Positions 16,209 through 25,645 of a stretch of DNA of 64,000 bases are shown here, piece by piece. The stretch is taken from assembly GCF_900104695.1 (NCBI RefSeq), contig NZ_FNSW01000002.1, positions 1 through 64,000 of the forward strand, read 5' to 3'. How positions within the stretch are numbered: the first letter of the stretch is position 1; every line of letters begins with the position of its first letter. The notes beneath the pieces were generated by a model, which saw nothing but the letters and a program-made list of their open reading frames with translations, searched no databases and was not told where the DNA came from. A program made the translations under genes and the position numbers. This stretch comes from Paenibacillus sp. GP183. GTDB lineage: Bacteria > Bacillota > Bacilli > Paenibacillales > NBRC-103111.

Positions 16209-17072
16209 TTGAAGCTTGCACGCACGTGGATGTTTGTCCCCGGGTCCGACATGAAGAAAATGGAGAAGGCTAGGAGCTTGGCTGCCGATGCTCTGATTTA
16301 CGATTTGGAAGACGCTGTCTCTTTCAGCAGAAAGGCTGCAGCGAGGCAAATGGTGAAAAATGAAATTCGTTCAGATTTTAAGCAGCAAGCCATATATATT
16401 CGAATAAACGGCTTCTCCACCTCCTTTTTTCATGATGATCTAAATGAGCTTGTGGGTGAGAACATTCAAGGAATCTTGTTCCCTAAAGCGGAATCGGTTG
16501 AGCAATTGACGGTTCTAAGCAACATTATCAGCGATTTGGAGAGAGAGTCCGGTATCTCGAGGGGGACAGTTGAAATCGTACCGATTATTGAATCCGCGCT
16601 CGGCCTTCAACGCGCTTATGAAATAGCTTCAACCGTTAAAAGGGTAAAAAGGCTTGCTTTTGGCTCGCTAGACTTTGCTTTGGACATCAATGCACAGTTG
16701 ACAAAAGAAGGGATTGAGTTGTTATATGCCAGATCGCAGTTGGTCGTTGTTTCAAGAGCAGCAGGGATCGAAGCCCCTATCGATACGGTATTTTTCGATA
16801 TCAAGGACAGCGCCAATTTGACTAAGGAGACGTTATTCGTCAAACGGCTCGGTTTTCAAGGGAAACTGGTGATTCATCCTTCTCAAATTGAGATTGTGAA
16901 TGAGGTGTTTAAGCCAACTAAGGATGAGATCGAAGAAGCCGGCTTGATTGTCGCGGCTTTTGACCAGGCCGTCAGAAGTGGTTTGGGTGCCGTGCAGTTC
17001 CGCGGAAAGATGGTTGATCGACCATCGGTAGAGAGTGCAAAGAAAATACTTCAATTTGCCGAACTTTTGTAA
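16209..17072 (+). CDS. HpcH/HpaI (CitE-like) lyase, probable citramalyl-CoA lyase
   Basis: 287 residues. The TTG at 16209 has GAGGG 9 nt upstream and gives the usual family N-terminus (LARTWMFVPGSD); a GTG at 16200 is the alternative. CitE-family landmarks are ALIYDLEDAV, the RINGFST strand and LFPKAESVEQ, with acidic metal-binding residues. These enzymes cleave beta-hydroxyacyl-CoA esters. Paired with the CoA-transferase just upstream, cleavage of (S)-citramalyl-CoA to acetyl-CoA and pyruvate is the best fit. Malyl-CoA or methylmalyl-CoA lyase is possible. It lies 17 bp after the transferase. Confidence 0.85.
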   Translation: MKLARTWMFVPGSDMKKMEKARSLAADALIYDLEDAVSFSRKAAARQMVKNEIRSDFKQQAIYIRINGFSTSFFHDDLNELVGENIQGILFPKAESVEQLTVLSNIISDLERESGISRGTVEIVPIIESALGLQRAYEIASTVKRVKRLAFGSLDFALDINAQLTKEGIELLYARSQLVVVSRAAGIEAPIDTVFFDIKDSANLTKETLFVKRLGFQGKLVIHPSQIEIVNEVFKPTKDEIEEAGLIVAAFDQAVRSGLGAVQFRGKMVDRPSVESAKKILQFAELL

Positions 17073-17102
17073 TCATAGGCGTTGGATTGGGGGATTATTG
17101 AA

Positions 17103-17945
17103 ATGCGTGAGGTTTCTTATGAGCAAATTGTAAGCTCCGTTAAAGAATTATGTATTAACGCAAACTACAGTCTGGGAAAAGATGTGATGGACGCCTTTAA
17201 AACGGCTTATAAAAATGAACGATCAGAGGTCGGCAAAGAAGTTTTGAACCAGCTTGTATTGAATGCGGAAATTGCCGAGAAGGAAAGAGTACCTATGTGT
17301 CAGGACACGGGAATGGCCGTATTTTTTATAGAGCTCGGTCAAGATTGCCACATAATCGGAGGAAGTCTCTATGATGCTGTTAATGAAGGTGTGCGCCAAG
17401 GCTATCAGGAAGGTTACCTAAGGGCCTCTATCGTCGATGACCCTTTAAGACGTAAAAATACAGGCGACAACACACCTGCAATTGTCCATGTAGAGCTTGT
17501 GATTGGTGATACTTGCATTATTCACATGACGGCAAAAGGGTTTGGCAGCGAAAACATGAGCAGGCTTATAATGCTAAGCCCTTCAGATGGGCTGCAAGGC
17601 GTTACTGATTTTATTATAGAAACCGTAAAATTGGCGGGTCCCAATGCTTGTCCTCCCATGGTGATTGGCGTGGGTCTTGGCGGCAATTTTGAAAAGTCCG
17701 GATATTTGGCCAAAAAATCGCTGCTCCGACCGATCGGCGAACGAAATCCAAGGCAAGATATCGCTGATTTGGAGCTTGAGTTGATGGAAAAAATAAATGC
17801 GCTTGGCATCGGGCCTCAAGGCATGGGAGGACGTACCACCGCGCTTGACATACATATTGAAGTGTTTCCTACGCACATCGCAGGCTTGCCGGTTGCAGTA
17901 AACATTAACTGTCACGCCAGTAGACACAAAACGGCTGAACTCTAA
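17103..17945 (+). CDS. Class I fumarase/tartrate dehydratase-type alpha subunit, probable mesaconase large subunit
   Basis: 280 residues; the ATG at 17103 follows a GGGGG site. The protein is the iron-sulfur half of a two-subunit class I hydro-lyase. The three cluster cysteines are readable: Cys66 in MCQDTG, Cys183 in NACPPM and Cys270 in INCHAS. The loop GVGLGGNFEKS is also conserved. Members hydrate fumarate, tartrate or mesaconate. With methylaspartate ammonia-lyase in the same operon, hydration of mesaconate to (S)-citramalate is the best prediction. A [4Fe-4S] cluster makes the enzyme oxygen-sensitive. The partner subunit follows directly. Confidence 0.9.
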   Translation: MREVSYEQIVSSVKELCINANYSLGKDVMDAFKTAYKNERSEVGKEVLNQLVLNAEIAEKERVPMCQDTGMAVFFIELGQDCHIIGGSLYDAVNEGVRQGYQEGYLRASIVDDPLRRKNTGDNTPAIVHVELVIGDTCIIHMTAKGFGSENMSRLIMLSPSDGLQGVTDFIIETVKLAGPNACPPMVIGVGLGGNFEKSGYLAKKSLLRPIGERNPRQDIADLELELMEKINALGIGPQGMGGRTTALDIHIEVFPTHIAGLPVAVNINCHASRHKTAEL

Positions 17946-17972
17946 TAGCTCGAAGCAAGGAGGGGACTATCC

Positions 17973-18536
17973 TTGAAACAAATGAAGATTCCATTTGTGC
18001 TTGATGAAGTTTTGCAGTTGGCGGCAGGAGACAGGCTGGAATTAAGCGGAGTTATTTATACTGCACGCGATGCGGCGCATAAGCGAATGTATGAGACTTT
18101 GATGGAAGGCGGATCACTTCCGGTGGATATTAGAGATCAAGTGATTTATTATGTGGGTCCCACGCCTGCCAAACCCGGACAAATCATCGGATCAGCCGGA
18201 CCTACGACGAGTGGACGAATGGATAAGTATACTCCCGCATTGCTTGAGCGAGGACTCAAAGGAATGATTGGCAAAGGTAGAAGAAGTCAGGAAGTGCGTG
18301 ACGCCATGCTCCGTCACAAAGCCTATTATTTCGCTGCAGTAGGCGGTGCAGCTGCATTGATTGCGAGGACGATTAAATCCTCTGAGGTGGTAGCTTATCA
18401 CGATTTGGGCACGGAAGCCATATTCCGGCTGGAAGTCGAGAAATTCCCTGTGATTGTGATCAACGATTTGAAAGGCCAGGATTTGTATCAAATGGGAGAA
18501 GAACAAGGGGGTGCCGAAATGCGGGGAGAAGGTTAA
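17973..18536 (+). CDS. Class I fumarase/tartrate dehydratase-type beta subunit, probable mesaconase small subunit
   Basis: 187 residues from a TTG with AAGGAGGGG 7 nt upstream; an ATG three codons later is the alternative. The core GPTTSGRMDKYTPALLERG and GMIGKGRR are signature sequences of the C-terminal/beta domain, which completes the active site of the alpha subunit. Gene pairing and 27-bp spacing with the alpha gene indicate one heteromeric enzyme. Normal length for a stand-alone beta subunit. Substrate assignment to mesaconate rests on operon context. Confidence 0.9.
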   Translation: MKQMKIPFVLDEVLQLAAGDRLELSGVIYTARDAAHKRMYETLMEGGSLPVDIRDQVIYYVGPTPAKPGQIIGSAGPTTSGRMDKYTPALLERGLKGMIGKGRRSQEVRDAMLRHKAYYFAAVGGAAALIARTIKSSEVVAYHDLGTEAIFRLEVEKFPVIVINDLKGQDLYQMGEEQGGAEMRGEG

Positions 18537-18608
18537 TTCGATATCCAGACAGACGTCGTTGATGGTAAATGAAGAATGCTTTATCAATCTGGAAAGGGTG
18601 ATAAGTTT

Positions 18609-19400
18609 ATGAAAGTAGCGGTAGCACATGTAACTTCAAATTTGGACAAAGCAACCAATCTACAAAAAGCAAAAGATTACACAGCTCGGGCAAAAAGTTT
18701 AGGGGCAGATCTTGTTTTGTTTCCGGAGCTGTATATGGCTCCGATCACGCCTGATTGCGGTGTTCAGCCCTCGGATGCAGCTGAACCATTAGAGGGAGCC
18801 TATGTTACGGGATTGCGCGAAGCAGCCCTGGCCAATCAAATCTATGTGGTTTGCGGTATTTATGAGTCCGTGAGCGGTGATGAGAATCGAGCTTATAATG
18901 CAACTGTCATTATCAACAAATCAGGCGAGCTTCTAAGGACTCACCGGAAAACGCATTTATTCGATGCTTTTGCTTTTAAAGAATCCGATACGGTGGCACC
19001 CGGAGAAAATCCTTATCAGATCATTGATACCGAAATCGGAAAAATCGGTATCATGATGTGCTATGAAGTTAGATTTCCGGAGATTGCACGAGAGTTGACG
19101 CTTCAAGGAGCAGATATTTTGTTAATGCCTGCAGCTTGGTTATACGGTCTTTTGAAGGAAGACCATTTTGAAACTTTAATTCGTGCAAGAGCCATTGAAA
19201 ACACATTGTATATTTGCGCATCAGCTCTTAAGGGAAGTATTTTTTCAGGACGCAGTATGGTTGTCGATCCGATGGGCGTTGTGATAGCCAGTGCAGGGGA
19301 TGAAGAGGGACTCATTATTGCCGAGATTGATTTTGACAGGATCAAGCGTGTCAGAGAAAAAGTGCCGACCTTGGTAAACCGCAGACCGGAGCTTTATTGA
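18609..19400 (+). CDS. Nitrilase-superfamily amidohydrolase (omega-amidase-like)
   Basis: 263 residues; the ATG at 18609 is preceded by GGAAAGGG. The Glu-Lys-Cys triad of carbon-nitrogen hydrolases is present: Glu40 in LFPELYMAP, Lys114 in HRKTHLFD and Cys151 in MMCYEVRFPE. The motifs are closest to the omega-amidase/Nit2 branch, which hydrolyses monoamides of dicarboxylic acids such as alpha-ketoglutaramate or succinamate. In this operon it could release the side-chain amide of a dicarboxylate intermediate or imported compound (inference). Nothing points to true nitrile hydrolysis. Confidence 0.85.
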   Translation: MKVAVAHVTSNLDKATNLQKAKDYTARAKSLGADLVLFPELYMAPITPDCGVQPSDAAEPLEGAYVTGLREAALANQIYVVCGIYESVSGDENRAYNATVIINKSGELLRTHRKTHLFDAFAFKESDTVAPGENPYQIIDTEIGKIGIMMCYEVRFPEIARELTLQGADILLMPAAWLYGLLKEDHFETLIRARAIENTLYICASALKGSIFSGRSMVVDPMGVVIASAGDEEGLIIAEIDFDRIKRVREKVPTLVNRRPELY

Positions 19401-19459
19401 TCAAGCGATCGGATTAGCCTTTAACCAGACTATAGAGCTTAATAGGGAGGGAATCCACT

Positions 19460-20107
19460 GTGTTTCGTCTCAATCCAAGGGTTCAAGGGGTAAGTCCGGA
19501 ATTGCTCCATTTATATCAGAAAGTATGTCCATCTACGATTGGACATCTTACAGACTTTGGCTTTTTAAAAGGAATGCATCCTTTGTTCCGTCCGATTCGC
19601 TTTGTAGGGAATGCAGTAACAGTTAGAATCCCTCATATAGATTCCAGTGCTGTTCATAAGGCATTGGATCTCGTAGAACCCGGTGATGTTATCGTAATAG
19701 ATATGTCAGGGGATACCGAGCGAGCATGCTGGGGAGGGGGCGTCTCCTATGCAGCTAATTTCAAAAAAATTGCCGGAGTTATCATTGCAGGTTGCGCTAC
19801 GGATGTAAATGAAATTAAGGAACTTGGTTTACCTGTTTTTTCGCTTGGAGTAAGTCCGTTAACTACTCGCGTTTTAGGGATTGAAGGTGAAATCAATACA
19901 ACCATTAGCGTTTGCGGCGTAAGCGTAAATCCAGGAGATTTGATTGTTGCCGATGATGATGGTGTGTTTGTGATTAATCCGAAAGATGCGGTGGAGTATG
20001 GAAAAAAAGCGCTGCAAATGCAAGAGTCGGAAATAGAAACAAAGCGCAAACTGGACGCGGGTGTTTCTCTTGCATCGCTGACTGGAGCTAGTCGATTTTT
20101 TGAATAA
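19460..20107 (+). CDS. RraA-like / 4-hydroxy-4-methyl-2-oxoglutarate aldolase-family protein
   Basis: 215 residues from GTG with GGGAGGG upstream. The fold is marked by STIGHLTDFG at the N-terminus, GDVIVIDMSGD and the C-terminal DLIVADDDGVFVI. Class II pyruvate aldolases of this group need a consecutive Arg-Asp (usually G-x-x-RD). Here the aligned stretch is GCATDVNEI, so the Arg is Thr while the Asp is kept. Loss of this Arg makes classic aldolase activity doubtful; decarboxylase or binding functions are known among relatives. Given that the pathway ends in pyruvate, some role with a branched hydroxy-acid remains plausible. Confidence 0.8.
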   Translation: MFRLNPRVQGVSPELLHLYQKVCPSTIGHLTDFGFLKGMHPLFRPIRFVGNAVTVRIPHIDSSAVHKALDLVEPGDVIVIDMSGDTERACWGGGVSYAANFKKIAGVIIAGCATDVNEIKELGLPVFSLGVSPLTTRVLGIEGEINTTISVCGVSVNPGDLIVADDDGVFVINPKDAVEYGKKALQMQESEIETKRKLDAGVSLASLTGASRFFE

Positions 20108-20132
20108 AAACGAGACGATGGGGGGTACTCCT

Positions 20133-21686
20133 ATGAATGTGCTGTTTAGGAAATTATCGAAAAGAGTGATTGTTTTGTTTGTAGCAGCCATGCTGGTTAT
20201 TATGTCCGCTTGCAGTTCTCCTTCCACTAATGGGAACGGAAGCAGCGGTACGGCCAAGCCAAAAGATTTGACGTTTGCATGGGGCGGCGATCCTACCACG
20301 ATGGATCCTCAGAATACAACTGTGTTTGAAACGGCTGTCGTCCAGATTTTCGAAAATTTAGTCGCTTTTAATGGCAATATGGAGATTGTGCCCCAATTGG
20401 CAAAAAGCTGGGAACATTCCTCCGATAATAAAAATTGGACGTTCACGCTTCGGGAAGGGGTTAAGTTTCAGGACGGCACTCCTTTTAATGCCGATGCTGT
20501 AAAAAAGAGCTTCGATCGGGTAACAAACCCGGATAACAAGCTTGGTCGTTTTACCTTATTAGGGCCTTTTTTGGATAACATTACAGTCGAAAGCGATACT
20601 AAGGTAACCTTCCACCTGAAAGAGCCGTATGGTCCGATTCTGAATGTATTGGCTCACCCCGGCAGTGGCATTCTTAGTCCCAAATCGATTCAAGAAGGCA
20701 CCGTCGCTAAAAACCCGGTAGGCACCGGGCCGTATAAGCTAAAACAATGGACGCCGGGAGATTCGGTGGTGTTTGAGCCATATCCTGATTATTGGGGAGG
20801 CAAGCCAAAGTTAAATTCGCTTACTTTTAAGACGGTCAAAGAGGGCACCTCTCGTGTAATTATGCTGGAAAACGGGGAGGCGGATGTCATAGCTCCAGTT
20901 CCAATTTCAGACATAGACCGCTTAAAGAAAAGTGATAAAGTGTCAATTTCCACTTATCCATCCAGTAACTTTCTTTACATCGGAATAAATAATATGAAAG
21001 CACCGTTCAATGATGTTAAAGTGCGTCAAGCCCTGAATTATGCGATTGACAAAGATGCCATTGTCAAAAAAATATTTATGGGCACCGGAAAAGCAGTGAC
21101 AGCTGCCATAGCCGAAAAAACCTGGGGTTATAGCAATGTAGGCGCCTACCCTTATAACAAGGAAAAAGCGAAACAACTACTGCAAGAGGCCGGAGTTAAA
21201 GAAGGAACGACCATAAAATTGTGGACTACAGATGGAAGTTTCTTGAATGACCGTCAAACCGCCGAATTTGTTCAGAACAGTTTGCAAGAAGTAGGATTAA
21301 AAGTTGAATTAACGAAATGGGAATTCGGTGCATTCTTTGAGGCTTTGAAGTCCCCGGACAAGTATGACTTGTACTTAAGGGAAGGCGGTCCCCCGACGAA
21401 TGATGCGGACTGGATAATCCGGTCGTTGTTTTCAACAGGAAATGCGTTTAACCACAGTCGGTTTTCTAACCCGGATGCCGATAAACTCATTCAGGCAGGA
21501 CTACATGAAACTAATGTGGACGCACGCAAGAAAATTTATGCCGACCTTCTGACGATTCTCAAGGATCAAGCGGCATGGCTTTATTTAGTTGAAGAGCCTG
21601 GGGTAATAGGAACTGGAAAAAATGTAAAGGATGTTGTGCCCTTTGCAACGGGGATTATTGATTTCAAAAATGCCGTGAAGAACTAA
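20133..21686 (+). CDS. Peptide/nickel-type ABC transporter substrate-binding lipoprotein (family 5)
   Basis: 517 residues. The ATG at 20133 has GGGGGG upstream; a longer frame overlaps the previous gene. A lipoprotein signal peptide with lipobox MSAC gives a lipid-anchored Cys. Then come a Ser/Gly/Asn linker and a family 5 solute-binding domain (LTFAWGGDPTTMDPQN, and WTFTLREGVKFQDGTPF). Such proteins bind oligopeptides or other amphipathic solutes and deliver them to the DppBCDF-type channel encoded next. In this operon the ligand is probably a peptide or amide yielding methylaspartate (inference). Confidence 0.92.
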   Translation: MNVLFRKLSKRVIVLFVAAMLVIMSACSSPSTNGNGSSGTAKPKDLTFAWGGDPTTMDPQNTTVFETAVVQIFENLVAFNGNMEIVPQLAKSWEHSSDNKNWTFTLREGVKFQDGTPFNADAVKKSFDRVTNPDNKLGRFTLLGPFLDNITVESDTKVTFHLKEPYGPILNVLAHPGSGILSPKSIQEGTVAKNPVGTGPYKLKQWTPGDSVVFEPYPDYWGGKPKLNSLTFKTVKEGTSRVIMLENGEADVIAPVPISDIDRLKKSDKVSISTYPSSNFLYIGINNMKAPFNDVKVRQALNYAIDKDAIVKKIFMGTGKAVTAAIAEKTWGYSNVGAYPYNKEKAKQLLQEAGVKEGTTIKLWTTDGSFLNDRQTAEFVQNSLQEVGLKVELTKWEFGAFFEALKSPDKYDLYLREGGPPTNDADWIIRSLFSTGNAFNHSRFSNPDADKLIQAGLHETNVDARKKIYADLLTILKDQAAWLYLVEEPGVIGTGKNVKDVVPFATGIIDFKNAVKN

Positions 21687-21701
21687 AACCATTCTGAAAG
21701 C

Positions 21702-21730
21702 AGGGGGGGCTCACTCCCCTCCCCTTTTAT
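21702..21730 (+). terminator. G/C-rich hairpin with T tract between binding protein and permease genes
   Basis: A G-run (from 21703) pairs with C-runs up to 21724 and is followed by TTTTATTTTT. It probably raises the level of the binding-protein mRNA over the permease part, as in many ABC importer operons. Confidence 0.55.
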
Positions 21731-21751
21731 TTTTACAAAGGAGGCGAGTGA

Positions 21752-22672
21752 ATGGTTAATTACATTATAAAACGCGTGCTGCAGATGATTCCGACCTTAA
21801 TTGGAGTGTCCATTCTTATCTTTATATTGATTCATTCGGTTCCGGGTGACCCTGCTCGGATGATCGCCGGGAATGATGCCAGCGAACAAGATGTGCAGAT
21901 CCTGCGGGAGCGACTTGGCTTGAATCAGCCATTATACATTCAGTACGGAAAATATGTGACTCGATTATTGCAGGGGGATCTTGGAACGTCCCTTCGATCC
22001 GATCGACCTGTGCTTCAGGAAATTATGAATCGCTTTCCAACTACGCTCACACTTACTGTGATGGCTATAATCATCATGATTCTTGTTGGACTGTTCGCAG
22101 GCATTTTGTCTGCTACCAAGCCCAACAGTAAACGGGATAATGCGATGATGATGTTTTCGTTATTCGGAATTTCCATGCCGATTTTCTGGTTAGGGCTCAT
22201 GCTGATTTTACTTTTTTCTTATTATTTAAAAATATTCCCTTCCGGCGGAAACGGAGGGTTTATATACTTTATTCTTCCCGCCGTTGCTATCGGTCTTTCT
22301 TCTTCAGCCATCTTGGCCCGGCTAACCCGTTCTAGCATCCTTGAGATTATCTTCCAGGACTTTGTTCGAACTGCCCGTGCAAAAGGGGTAAAGGAAAGGG
22401 TAGTTATTTTCAAGCATACGTTAAAAAATGCATTGATCCCGATTATTACTATTATAGGATTGGAATTTGGACAAATGCTCGGCGGCGCCGTGATCGCTGA
22501 AACTGTATTTTCCATGAACGGACTTGGACGTTTTGTCATTCAGTCGATTCAGTACAGGGATTATCCGGCGATTCAAGGATGCGTGCTTTTTATCGCTGGC
22601 ATGTTTGTCTTGATCAACTTGATTGTCGATCTTTGTTACAGTTTGGTTGATCCGAGAGTGAGATACGAATAG
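21752..22672 (+). CDS. ABC transporter permease, DppB-like
   Basis: 306 residues with AAGGAGG before the ATG. The N-terminal helix (YIIKRVLQMIPTLIGVSIL), large external loop and five further helices match DppB/OppB permeases. The coupling loop contains the EAA-type motif ARAKGVKERVVIFKHTLKNA. Forms the membrane channel with the following permease. Typical length; second gene of the transporter cassette. Confidence 0.92.
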   Translation: MVNYIIKRVLQMIPTLIGVSILIFILIHSVPGDPARMIAGNDASEQDVQILRERLGLNQPLYIQYGKYVTRLLQGDLGTSLRSDRPVLQEIMNRFPTTLTLTVMAIIIMILVGLFAGILSATKPNSKRDNAMMMFSLFGISMPIFWLGLMLILLFSYYLKIFPSGGNGGFIYFILPAVAIGLSSSAILARLTRSSILEIIFQDFVRTARAKGVKERVVIFKHTLKNALIPIITIIGLEFGQMLGGAVIAETVFSMNGLGRFVIQSIQYRDYPAIQGCVLFIAGMFVLINLIVDLCYSLVDPRVRYE

Positions 22673-22686
22673 AAAGGAGCGCAATC

Positions 22687-23583
22687 ATGAGTCAAACGGT
22701 AGCAGTGGTAAATCAAAAACCTTTGGATCAGGCGTATACTCCCCGTTCGCCGTGGCAAATGATGGCGAATCGATTCAAAAAGAACAAGCGGGCGATGGTG
22801 GGTCTGTGTATGGCCTTAATCTTTATCATCGTCGCTGTTTTTGCTCGTTGGATAGCTCCTTTTGATCCTCTTGCCCAAAACATTGAGATAATGCTGCAGT
22901 CGCCTTCCATAAGCCATCTCTTAGGCACCGATGAATTTGGCCGTGATATTTTGTCGCGGATCATTTACGGGGCTCAAATTTCTTTAATGATCGGGATCGT
23001 CTGCGTATTGATATCTGTTATTTTCGGTGTGGCGTTAGGAACGATGTCGGGTTATTTCGGCGGTGTGATCGATTCGTTAATCATGCGAATCATGGATATT
23101 TTTATGGCGTTTCCAAGCTTTTTGCTCGCACTCGCCATTGTCAGCGTATTAGGCCCCGGCATGTTCAACGTCATGATTGCCATCGGCATCTTCTCGATTC
23201 CGACCTTTGCCCGGATTTCCCGAAGCACCGTGATATCCGTGAAGAGCAGAGAATATATTGAAGCTACTAAAGCGATGGGTGGGAGCAATACGCAAATCAT
23301 ATTCAAACATGTAATTCCGAACAGCATCGCTCCGATTATTGTCCTGTCCACTTTGCGTATAGCAACAGCTATTCTAACCGCTTCAGGTCTAAGCTTCCTG
23401 GGTATGGGAGCCCAGCCTCCTACACCTGAATGGGGAGCCATGCTGAGCACAGGAAGAGAATATTTACGGACATCCCCCCATGTCAGTACGATACCGGGTT
23501 TGGCTATTATGTTTATGGTTTTGGCTTTTAACATGCTTGGGGATGGCCTGCGGGATGCTCTCGATCCTAAGATGAAGATTTAA
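22687..23583 (+). CDS. ABC transporter permease, DppC-like
   Basis: 298 residues with AAAGGAG upstream of the ATG and 14 bp after dppB-like. A DppC/OppC N-terminus (FKKNKRAMVGLCMALIF) and the LLGTDEFGRDILSRIIYG motif are followed by five membrane helices. The EAA loop is EATKAMGGSNTQIIFKHVIPNS. Partner of the DppB-like subunit. Typical length and nothing unusual. Confidence 0.92.
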   Translation: MSQTVAVVNQKPLDQAYTPRSPWQMMANRFKKNKRAMVGLCMALIFIIVAVFARWIAPFDPLAQNIEIMLQSPSISHLLGTDEFGRDILSRIIYGAQISLMIGIVCVLISVIFGVALGTMSGYFGGVIDSLIMRIMDIFMAFPSFLLALAIVSVLGPGMFNVMIAIGIFSIPTFARISRSTVISVKSREYIEATKAMGGSNTQIIFKHVIPNSIAPIIVLSTLRIATAILTASGLSFLGMGAQPPTPEWGAMLSTGREYLRTSPHVSTIPGLAIMFMVLAFNMLGDGLRDALDPKMKI

Positions 23584-23640
23584 AAGAAATCCTTAGGAAA
23601 GCTGTTCAGGTATCAGTTCGTTTCGCGGGAGGGATAAATT

Positions 23641-24618
23641 TTGAAAAATAAACTGCTTGAAGTAGAGGATCTCAAGACTTATTTCTATACAGATGAAAGT
23701 GTTATTCCTGCCGTTGATGGAGTCAGTTTTACGATTTATGAAGGGGAGACCATAGGTATAGTCGGTGAATCCGGCTGCGGAAAAAGCGTGACTTCTCTAA
23801 CAATAATGAAATTAACTCCCGGAAAAGTAGAGGAGGGTTCCATTACCTTTAACGGAAGGGATATATTATCTCTTTCTGACCATGAGATGAGAGAGATTCG
23901 CGGCAATGAAATGGCAATGATCTTCCAAGAGCCGATGACTTCACTAAATCCTGTGTTTACGGTTGGGCAGCAGATCGGCGAAACATTCGAGATCCACGTG
24001 AAGCTTAATAAAGCGAAGGCCAGAGAAAGAGCAATTGAAATGCTCAAGCTGGTTGGGATTCCCCGCCCTGAGCATATTGTTGATGAATATCCGCACCAAC
24101 TATCCGGAGGTATGAGGCAGCGGGTTATGATCGCAATGGCTATGGCTTGTAATCCGAAGCTCTTGATTGCAGATGAACCGACCACGGCGTTAGACGTGAC
24201 GATCCAGGCCCAAATTTTGGATTTAATGAGGGAACTAAAGGCTAAACATAATACGGCTATCATGATGATTACTCACGATTTGGGCGTGGTGGCCGAAATG
24301 TGCGACCGTGTTATTGTGATGTACGGTGGAAAAGTTGTTGAAGAAAGCGATGTCGTGACCCTCTTTACTAACCCGAAACACCCATATACGCAAGGCTTAA
24401 TGAAGTCGATTCCGACTTTGGAATCGAATGCAAAGCGGCTCTACTCCATTAAAGGAAACGTTCCGATTCCTGGAAGTTTGCGCGGAGGATGCGCTTTTGC
24501 GCCCAGATGCGAGTTCGCTGAAGAGATTTGCCGTCAAAAAGAACCTATGCTCACAGAAATCGAGCCTCATCACTTCAGCCGCTGCTGGCTCCATGCATCT
24601 TACCAAGGGGGTGAATGA
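23641..24618 (+). CDS. ABC transporter ATP-binding protein, DppD-like
   Basis: 325 residues from TTG with GGGAGGG upstream. Walker A GESGCGKS, signature LSGGMRQR, Walker B LLIADEPT and the switch His in THDLG are complete. The C-terminal oligopeptide/dipeptide extension contains a Cys-rich motif ([16 protein letters not shown]), which in this family can bind an iron-sulfur cluster. Pairs with the following ATPase to energise the importer. Confidence 0.92.
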   Translation: MKNKLLEVEDLKTYFYTDESVIPAVDGVSFTIYEGETIGIVGESGCGKSVTSLTIMKLTPGKVEEGSITFNGRDILSLSDHEMREIRGNEMAMIFQEPMTSLNPVFTVGQQIGETFEIHVKLNKAKARERAIEMLKLVGIPRPEHIVDEYPHQLSGGMRQRVMIAMAMACNPKLLIADEPTTALDVTIQAQILDLMRELKAKHNTAIMMITHDLGVVAEMCDRVIVMYGGKVVEESDVVTLFTNPKHPYTQGLMKSIPTLESNAKRLYSIKGNVPIPGSLRGGCAFAPRCEFAEEICRQKEPMLTEIEPHHFSRCWLHASYQGGE

Positions 24619-24619
24619 A

Positions 24620-25585
24620 ATGAAACAGCCGCTCATGGAGATCAGAAACTTAAAAAAATATTTTCCTGTTAAAAAAGGGATTTTCAGCCGAAATATAAGC
24701 CACGTCAAGGCTGTGGACGGATTGGATTTTACCATTTACAAAGGGGAAACTCTAGGTTTAGTAGGAGAAAGCGGCTGCGGAAAATCGACTACAGGGAGAA
24801 CGATCCTGCAGCTTCTTAAGCCTACCGAGGGAGAGGTTATTTATGAAGGAAAGAACCTCGTTGGATTGAATCATGGTGAACTAAGGAAGCTGCGCAGGAA
24901 TATGCAAATGATATTTCAAGATCCGTATGCTTCTCTGGATCCTCGGCTGACAATAGGCGAGATTATCGCAGAACCGTTGGAGATTCACGGAATTGTTTAT
25001 GGCAAGGAAAAAAATCGGAGGATTGAGGAGCTGCTCGAAGTCGTTGGTTTGAACAGCCACCATGCCAAACGGTACGCACACGAATTCAGCGGCGGCCAAC
25101 GTCAACGAATCGGAATTGCACGTGCCTTAGCGTTAAATCCGCTGCTGATTGTGGCTGATGAACCGGTATCGGCATTGGATGTATCGATTCAATCCCAGGT
25201 GATCAATCTCCTTCAGGATTTACAATTACAGTTTCAATTGACCTATTTGTTTATTGCCCATGATTTAAGTGTGGTGAAGCATATCAGTGACCGGATAGGC
25301 GTGATGTACCTGGGAAGAATTGTGGAACTTTCGGATAAGGAAGAGCTTTTCGCTTCACCCAAGCATCCGTACACCCAAGCTTTGCTGTCTGCGGTACCCA
25401 TTCCGAATCCTTTGGTGAAGAAGGAAAGAATTTTGCTGCAAGGGGATGTACCAAGCCCGGCTAACCCGCCTTCAGGCTGCACCTTCCATCCGCGGTGCCG
25501 TGAATGCATGGCGGTTTGCCGAACGGAAAAGCCGGAATTAAGAGAAGTGGACGGCCAGTTGGTCGCATGCCATTTGTACAATTGA
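24620..25585 (+). CDS. ABC transporter ATP-binding protein, DppF-like
   Basis: 321 residues. The ATG at 24620 begins one base after the previous stop and has AAGGGG upstream; the longer open frame from 24428 overlaps dppD-like and is rejected. Walker [10 protein letters not shown], signature FSGGQRQR, Walker [13 protein letters not shown] and the His switch AHDLS are intact. The C-terminal [15 protein letters not shown] motif again matches the oligopeptide transporter extension. Second nucleotide-binding subunit of the importer. Confidence 0.92.
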   Translation: MKQPLMEIRNLKKYFPVKKGIFSRNISHVKAVDGLDFTIYKGETLGLVGESGCGKSTTGRTILQLLKPTEGEVIYEGKNLVGLNHGELRKLRRNMQMIFQDPYASLDPRLTIGEIIAEPLEIHGIVYGKEKNRRIEELLEVVGLNSHHAKRYAHEFSGGQRQRIGIARALALNPLLIVADEPVSALDVSIQSQVINLLQDLQLQFQLTYLFIAHDLSVVKHISDRIGVMYLGRIVELSDKEELFASPKHPYTQALLSAVPIPNPLVKKERILLQGDVPSPANPPSGCTFHPRCRECMAVCRTEKPELREVDGQLVACHLYN

Positions 25586-25645
25586 ATTTTGAACATCTCG
25601 TGTCTTCTTGAACGAGTCAAAACATTATATGAAGGAGCTTGAACC

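Noticed and set aside
24428-24619. 64-codon upstream extension of the DppF-like gene
   Set aside because: Overlaps DppD-like coding sequence; homology and binding site place the start at 24620.
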